The notes under the pieces: generated by a model
Told to the model about the DNA's origin: nothing
The model's database searches: none
The model's input: the letters and a program-made list of their open reading frames with translations, nothing else
Translations under genes and position numbers: made by a program
From: Bacteroidales bacterium
Lineage (GTDB): Bacteria; Bacteroidota; Bacteroidia; Bacteroidales; UBA10428
Direction of reading: 5' to 3'
Length of the DNA: 47,343 nucleotides
Assembly: GCA_016928305.1 (NCBI GenBank)
Contig: JAFGKY010000109.1
Coordinates: 1 to 47,343 of the forward strand
Shown here: positions 42,459-47,343 of the stretch, one piece after another
Layout: each line of letters begins with the position of its first letter
Position numbering within the stretch: the first letter of the stretch is position 1

Positions 42459-44600
42459 ATGCAACATACACTTGTGAAATATTCAAATTATGCACTGCTG
42501 GGCATATTATTGTGTGCGGTTTGTGCAGGTCTTCTTTTTAATGCCTGTGAAGAGGAAGAAGAAAGTGATGAAATAGTCCTTTTCAGCTGGGGCCCGTCAC
42601 CGGCCTTGCGGGGCGGTGACCTGAAATTTATAGGCCAAAACCTGGATAAGGTTACTTCGGTATTGCTGCCCGACAGCGTTGCAGGCAGTATCTCCACCAT
42701 TGAAGTGAATACATTCAAAACCAAAACGCCGCCCTTGCTGGTCATTACCGTCCCGGAGGAGGCTGATGCAGGCTATGTAACGTTAAAAACACATCAGGGG
42801 GATATTGTTACAAAAACCCTGCTGGGCATAGCCGAACCGATATCGATCGATACCATTTATCCGTTGAATGTCCGTCCGGGTGATATAATTACCATTGAAG
42901 GGGACTTCCTGTACCTGATCAAATCGGTCATTTTCTCAACCAATAAAGTGGATACCGTATTTGTCAGTCAGTCAAAAACAAAGATAGAGGCCACCGTGCC
43001 GGAGGACGCCCAAACTGGTGTGGTCACTTTATCAAATGGGGCAGTAGAACCCATTTTGGTTGAATCGGCTTACCCGCTGAATGTTGCACTTCCCTTAGTA
43101 ACCGCACTTTCCCCAAATCCCGTTAAGGCTGGCAGTCAGCTTACCATTGCCGGCACTGACCTTGACCTGGCAAAGAAGATTGTATTCGGGGGAGAAAAGC
43201 AGGTAACCGGTTTTGTGAGTCAGACAGCCACCGAAATGGTTGTCAGTGTGCCCGCTGCGGCCCGCGACGGAAAAATTAAGCTGATCCCGGCTTCCGGTGT
43301 GGAATCCGAATTTGACACAGTACTCATCATGGCGGTCCCGGTCATCTCCCAGGTAACTCCCAATCCGGCTAAAACCGGGAGTAATGTAACGGTTACCGGT
43401 ACAGACCTCGATCTGATCACATCGGTTGTTTTTGGCGGCAACACCACCGGTGAGCTGCAATCGGGAGGAACAGCCTCACAGATTACGGTGAGCGTGCCGG
43501 AAACGGCAATCCCCGGTATGATAACCTTTAATACTGCAGCCAATAAATCAGTTGTTTATACGGCGATACTTGGTCTGGTTCAGCCGGTCATCACCAACAT
43601 AACGCCCCTGGTGCTGAATACGAAAGAAACGATAACCATTACCGGTACAGACCTGGACATTGTTGATACCGTGAAATTCACCGGCGACCGGGCAGTGGAA
43701 GCTTCGGGTGCCACATCAACACAGCTTACCGTAATGGTCCCGCCCGGAAGCCAATCGGGTACTATTACCCTGGTGGCTACTAACGGTGACTTAGTTGTTT
43801 CAACACAGTCGTTGACCCTGACTCCCGCTGACGCTCCGGTAATTACGGATATGCCTTCATTTGCTGCACCCGGATCGGTATTGACAATCAGGGGCAGCCA
43901 ACTTGATCTGTTCAGCGAGATCATTTTCCCCGGCAATGTAACCGCTACCATGTATGGAATAAAAACCGATACCATGCTCCAGGTATACATTCCCACCAAC
44001 GTTCAACAGGGGAAAGGAAATATTACCTTTATAACCTATGAAAATGAAGTAATTGAGTCTCCTGACATTACCATAATCGGTATTGAACCCATCGTGGATC
44101 CGAGTCTTATCATTAACGATTTTGACGAGACGGGGCACGACCTTGGTTGGGACAACTGGGGCAGTAACGTGGAACTTGGCAATGATCCTGCAATAAGCAT
44201 TACAGGAAAATACATGCACGGAACCAATCAGGCTTTAAGCGGCTGGGCCTGGATTTGGGGATGCAATCACCCTGAGCTGCCAAAGGTTGCCCTTGATCCG
44301 GTAGACGATTACTATTTTAAGTTTGAACTTTATATTGCGACTCCCCTGGCTCCTTCGGCTTTCCAGATGGAATTCGAAGGTTACCGCGTGGATCTGGGTC
44401 CGCTGGGCATAAAAAATGCCAATGGCACTTATTCTACTGCCGGCTGGATAACCGTTACCTACGATATGGCGAGTTTCACCTCGTTGCCTGCCACATTCTC
44501 CGGTGACGATACCAAGGAGTGGGGCTTGAATATGTCTTCAGGCACCGATGTTGATTTAACCGGTTTGTATATGGACAATTTCCGTTTTCAGCATAAATAA
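42459..44600 (+). CDS. Multi-IPT/TIG surface glycan-binding lipoprotein
   Basis: This 713-residue protein has a lipoprotein signal (about 1-30, GLLFNAC) and an acidic EEEEESDE stretch. About six IPT/TIG repeats follow (about 40-540); four share the core TITGTDLDxxxxVxFGG. The unique C-terminal domain (about 545-713) begins LIINDFDETGHDLGWDNWG and contains SGWAWIWGCNHPELP, and is rich in Trp and other aromatics. The repeats probably act as a stalk that presents the terminal glycan-binding domain away from the membrane. It follows the smaller SGBP by 27 bases and closes the susC-susD operon. No family name is recognised for the terminal domain beyond similarity to SGBP binding domains. Confidence 0.83.
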   Translation: MQHTLVKYSNYALLGILLCAVCAGLLFNACEEEEESDEIVLFSWGPSPALRGGDLKFIGQNLDKVTSVLLPDSVAGSISTIEVNTFKTKTPPLLVITVPEEADAGYVTLKTHQGDIVTKTLLGIAEPISIDTIYPLNVRPGDIITIEGDFLYLIKSVIFSTNKVDTVFVSQSKTKIEATVPEDAQTGVVTLSNGAVEPILVESAYPLNVALPLVTALSPNPVKAGSQLTIAGTDLDLAKKIVFGGEKQVTGFVSQTATEMVVSVPAAARDGKIKLIPASGVESEFDTVLIMAVPVISQVTPNPAKTGSNVTVTGTDLDLITSVVFGGNTTGELQSGGTASQITVSVPETAIPGMITFNTAANKSVVYTAILGLVQPVITNITPLVLNTKETITITGTDLDIVDTVKFTGDRAVEASGATSTQLTVMVPPGSQSGTITLVATNGDLVVSTQSLTLTPADAPVITDMPSFAAPGSVLTIRGSQLDLFSEIIFPGNVTATMYGIKTDTMLQVYIPTNVQQGKGNITFITYENEVIESPDITIIGIEPIVDPSLIINDFDETGHDLGWDNWGSNVELGNDPAISITGKYMHGTNQALSGWAWIWGCNHPELPKVALDPVDDYYFKFELYIATPLAPSAFQMEFEGYRVDLGPLGIKNANGTYSTAGWITVTYDMASFTSLPATFSGDDTKEWGLNMSSGTDVDLTGLYMDNFRFQHK

Positions 44601-44620
44601 TTGCTTATTACATGGCTTGC

Positions 44621-44960
44621 CGAGGAGGTCATTGCGAGCCATGCGACAGGGATGGCCGGTAATGTAAACGGATGATGAGGCATGGCGTGGCAACCGGTTA
44701 GAATTAGCAGAAGGCAGGATGATGCAAATGCTATTAGTTAAGTTCTGCCAGCTTTATCCGATTGCCACGTCGCGCTCAGGCATGGATACTCAATGATGGT
44801 CATTCCGGCAGCGCTCCTCGCAATGACCTATTCGGCGGGCCTAGCAATGATGCAAGGCCCAAACTGCGAGTCATTGTAAGCCATGCGACAAAGAAGTTTG
44901 AAAATGAATCACAATGAGTGTGCATGGCGCGGCAATCGGATAGTACTAGCAGGCAACTTG
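44621..44960. repeat. Head-to-head CATTGCGAG/GGCAATCGGAT elements filling the SGBP-GH9 gap
   Basis: The first half runs GTCATTGCGAG (44628) to GTGGCAACCGGTT (44687). A core GCAGAAGGCAG...GTTCTGCC (44707-44749) follows, and then an opposing half ATCCGATTGCCAC (44756) to CTCGCAATGACC (44817). A third, more degenerate half runs GAGTCATTGTAAG (44868) to GCGGCAATCGGATAG (44929). A CGGCTCCGCCG palindrome lies after it. No gene is seen in 44601-45016. Confidence 0.85.
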
Positions 44961-45016
44961 ACAGTCGCTCGGCTCCGCCGAGTGATTAAATTTTTACTTC
45001 TTAATTATTAATTTTC

Positions 45017-47149
45017 ATGAAAAGGCTCACAGCAATTCATTCACTATTCTTCCTTTCCTTCCTTTGCAGCCATTCCCAAACCATCGACCCGCGGATCAAA
45101 ACCGACCAGTTCGGTTATTTGCCGGATTCCCGCAAGATTGCCGTGATCAGCTCTCCCCAGGTGGGTTTCAATGCACCGGATGATTTTGTGCCCGGGTCAA
45201 CCTATGAAGTCAGGAGAGCAGGCGATAATTCAGTAGCTTATTCGGGAAACATCGATGCCTGGAATGGTGGATCGGTGCATGCACAATCGGGTGACAAAGT
45301 CTGGTGGTTTGAATTTTCTTCACTGACAGAAACGGATTATTTCTATATTTATGATCCGGAATATGCTGTCCGGTCAGGCAACTTTTCCATAAGTCCGGAT
45401 GTTTACAACGCTGTTCTGATAACAGCAGCCCGCATGTTCTGTTACCAGCGCTGCGGAACACTTAAATCCATGCCGTATGTGCCCGCGAAGTGGAGTGACC
45501 TGGCTTGTCATGTGGACACAAAACAGGACCTTGATTGCAGGCTTGTCACAGCTCCATCCGATGCCTCAAGGGCCAGGGATCTTTCCGGCGGCTGGCACGA
45601 TGCCGGAGATTTCAACAAATACGTCAACTTTACCAACAGTGTGATGCACAACCTGCTATCGGCCTATGATAAAAATCCGTCGGTGTTCCTTGATAATTAT
45701 TCGATACCTGAAAGCGGAAACGGGATACCGGATATACTGGATGAGATCAAATGGGAGATGGACTGGCTGCTGAAAATGCAGCAGGCGGATGGAAGCGTGC
45801 TGATGAAAGTTTCAGTCAACCAATACCAGGCTGACAGTCCCCCCAGCCATGATAAAGCACAGCGTTTTTACGGGCCGGCAGCAGCTTCGGCTACCCGGGT
45901 GTTTTGCGGCATCGCTGCGCATGCATATCTTATTTATAAGGATATCCCTGCTTTGATCGCTTACGCCGGAACATTACTTGACAGGGCCCTGCTGGCGTGG
46001 GAGTGGCTTACACTGAATCCCGGTATTTCTGACTATGACAACACCGGCTTCAACAGTGCCAATCCTGAAATTTCTGCTTACCATCAGCAATCGGTTCAGG
46101 CAGCCGCTGCCGTTTATCTTTTTGACGCCACGGGAGATACCGCTTATCGCGGGTATTTTGACCGATATTATAAATCGTTCCATCCCTACCAGTGGACGTA
46201 CTGGTATCCGTATGAAAACCAGTACCAGGATGCCATGCTGTATTATTGCGAACTGACTGGTGCCACACCTGCCGTAGCAGATGATATCCGGCAAAACTGC
46301 ATCCAGTCGGTTCAACATAACAATCATGAACTCCTGGAAGCCTGGCAGGGACAACAAGATGCCTATATGGCTTATCTGTCCAATGGTAATTACATATGGG
46401 GCAGCAACCAGGTGAAATGCCACACCGGCAATATATTCTGCAACATGACCGAATACAATCTTGATCCGGCTAATGCAAAGGATTACCGTGATGCAGCCGA
46501 GGGATACATTCATTACATGCACGGTGTGAATCCGCTGGGCATGGTGATGCTTACCAATATGTATAATTACGGTGCGGAGAAAAGTGTAAATGAAATATAC
46601 CACGGGTGGTTTCATGACGGTACGGACTTTGACAATGCCCTTTCATCGCTGTACGGTCCCCCACCGGGTTATGTGACCGGCGGGCCAAATCCGATATACG
46701 AACCCGATGCCAGCTATGTGGGAGATATTGTGCCGCCCCAGAATCAACCCATACAAAAATCATACAGGGACTGGAACACGAGCTGGCCGGAAAATTCATG
46801 GGAGATCACTGAACCGGCCATTTATTACCAGGCGGCGTATATAAAATTGCTCTCGAAATTTGTTTCGGAAAACCCGGTTTCGGATGTGAGGGAGGTTTTT
46901 GCAAATGACGGCAAACCTGTTGTTTTTCCCAATCCGGCTGGAGAGTATTTTACGGTTCGATCGGAAGGTCACATAATAAAATCGGTTGCCCTGTACCACA
47001 TCAATGGCAGTCATATTTATACAATACAACTGGATTCCCTGTCAGACCAGGCTTTGGTTCATACAAAATCGTTAAATAAAGGTATTTATATAGTAAAGGT
47101 CTTTACGGAGGAAGGTATGTTTTACAGAAAAGTAGTGGTTGAGAAGTAA
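45017..47149 (+). CDS. GH9 endoglucanase-type enzyme with T9SS sorting domain
   Basis: This 710-residue exported protein has a signal peptide (1-21). A CelD-type Ig-like N-terminal domain (about 24-105; IKTDQFGYLPDSRKIAVI) precedes the GH9 (alpha/alpha)6 barrel (about 115-615). Catalytic signatures are GGWHDAGDFNKYV with D195 and D198, the late GPPPGYVTGGPNP motif, and WEITEPAIYYQAAY with the general acid E599. A T9SS type A domain closes the protein (about 632-710; FPNPAGEYFTV). GH9 enzymes cleave beta-1,4-glucans such as cellulose, xyloglucan or mixed-linkage glucan. It is separated from the susC-susD-SGBP operon by 416 bp of repeats, so it may have its own promoter. Confidence 0.94.
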   Translation: MKRLTAIHSLFFLSFLCSHSQTIDPRIKTDQFGYLPDSRKIAVISSPQVGFNAPDDFVPGSTYEVRRAGDNSVAYSGNIDAWNGGSVHAQSGDKVWWFEFSSLTETDYFYIYDPEYAVRSGNFSISPDVYNAVLITAARMFCYQRCGTLKSMPYVPAKWSDLACHVDTKQDLDCRLVTAPSDASRARDLSGGWHDAGDFNKYVNFTNSVMHNLLSAYDKNPSVFLDNYSIPESGNGIPDILDEIKWEMDWLLKMQQADGSVLMKVSVNQYQADSPPSHDKAQRFYGPAAASATRVFCGIAAHAYLIYKDIPALIAYAGTLLDRALLAWEWLTLNPGISDYDNTGFNSANPEISAYHQQSVQAAAAVYLFDATGDTAYRGYFDRYYKSFHPYQWTYWYPYENQYQDAMLYYCELTGATPAVADDIRQNCIQSVQHNNHELLEAWQGQQDAYMAYLSNGNYIWGSNQVKCHTGNIFCNMTEYNLDPANAKDYRDAAEGYIHYMHGVNPLGMVMLTNMYNYGAEKSVNEIYHGWFHDGTDFDNALSSLYGPPPGYVTGGPNPIYEPDASYVGDIVPPQNQPIQKSYRDWNTSWPENSWEITEPAIYYQAAYIKLLSKFVSENPVSDVREVFANDGKPVVFPNPAGEYFTVRSEGHIIKSVALYHINGSHIYTIQLDSLSDQALVHTKSLNKGIYIVKVFTEEGMFYRKVVVEK

Positions 47150-47154
47150 GGATG

Positions 47155-47343
47155 AGCCATGAGTCATTGCGAGGCCCGGCCATTGAGTCATTGCGAGTCC
47201 AACCAGTGAGTCATTGCGAGCCATTCGGTTGGAATGATTCAAATTAAAACGAAATGGTATTGAATGGCGTGGCAATCGGATCGAACAGGCAGAAGGCAGA
47301 GAGATGCAAATGCTCTTTGTTAGGTTCTGCCAACGCGAACCGA
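47155..47343 (+). repeat. CATTGCGAG/GGCAATCGGAT element after GH9, cut by window edge
   Basis: Three copies of GAGTCATTGCGAG are followed by a spacer and GGCGTGGCAATCGGAT. Then comes the core AGGCAGAAGGCAG...GTTAGGTTCTGCC (47289-47333), similar to 44706-44749. Positions 47202-47281 are identical to the reverse complement of 25423-25502. An opposing half probably follows beyond the window. Confidence 0.88.

Noticed and set aside
45974..46615. 213-residue minus-strand open frame inside GH9
   Set aside because: It is a shadow of the GH9 coding sequence, with no start context or known domain.

Overview
The window looks like chromosomal DNA of an anaerobic Bacteroidota species (Bacteroidales-like). 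The support is direct: SusC/SusD pairs, a hybrid two-component regulator, an ECF sigma/FecR-type anti-sigma pair, a short primary sigma factor without region 1.1, TAnnTTTG-type -7 boxes, pyruvate:ferredoxin oxidoreductase, and four proteins with type IX secretion (T9SS) C-terminal sorting domains. T9SS cargo argues against a typical gut Bacteroides. No rRNA, tRNA, CRISPR array, integrase or canonical insertion sequence was seen.

Layout. 1-267: repeats. 268-11374: housekeeping block with rpoD (minus), divergent rho, nifJ, ruvX, def, a dihydroorotate-dehydrogenase-like gene (minus) and comEC. 11613-33590: a pectin/rhamnogalacturonan utilisation locus. It holds a GH43 lipoprotein, an HTCS regulator (minus), a GH105 lipoprotein, SusC and SusD. 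A repeat-flanked GIY-YIG gene and a T9SS protein of unknown function (both minus) follow, and then GH28, a multidomain PL1 pectate lyase, a T9SS-exported GH105 and a YhcH-family protein. 33859-47149: a second locus, probably for a beta-glucan, with ECF sigma, FecR-like anti-sigma, SusC with an STN signalling domain, SusD, two IPT/TIG surface glycan-binding lipoproteins and a T9SS-exported GH9 glucanase.

How the genes work together. In the first locus PL1 and GH28 cut the galacturonan backbone. SusC/SusD import oligomers. The GH105 enzymes remove unsaturated uronate ends, GH43 trims side chains, and the HTCS senses a breakdown product. In the second locus the signal would pass from SusC (STN domain) to the anti-sigma factor and then to the ECF sigma factor. 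The GH9 enzyme and the binding proteins handle the polymer at the surface.

The noncoding DNA is rich in structure. It has 28-bp palindromes after several genes, 15-bp and 7-bp tandem arrays, and long CATTGCGAG...GGCAATCGGAT elements in inverted pairs, one pair enclosing the GIY-YIG gene. The signals most worth following are: (i) a minus-strand terminator plus -7 box just upstream of the second susC, which predicts a cis-antisense RNA; (ii) the GIY-YIG/inverted-repeat unit; (iii) a shared 18-bp motif in two divergent promoter regions of the pectin locus; (iv) a perfect terminator-like hairpin inside a signal-peptide coding sequence. All calls come from reading the sequence; no database search was run.
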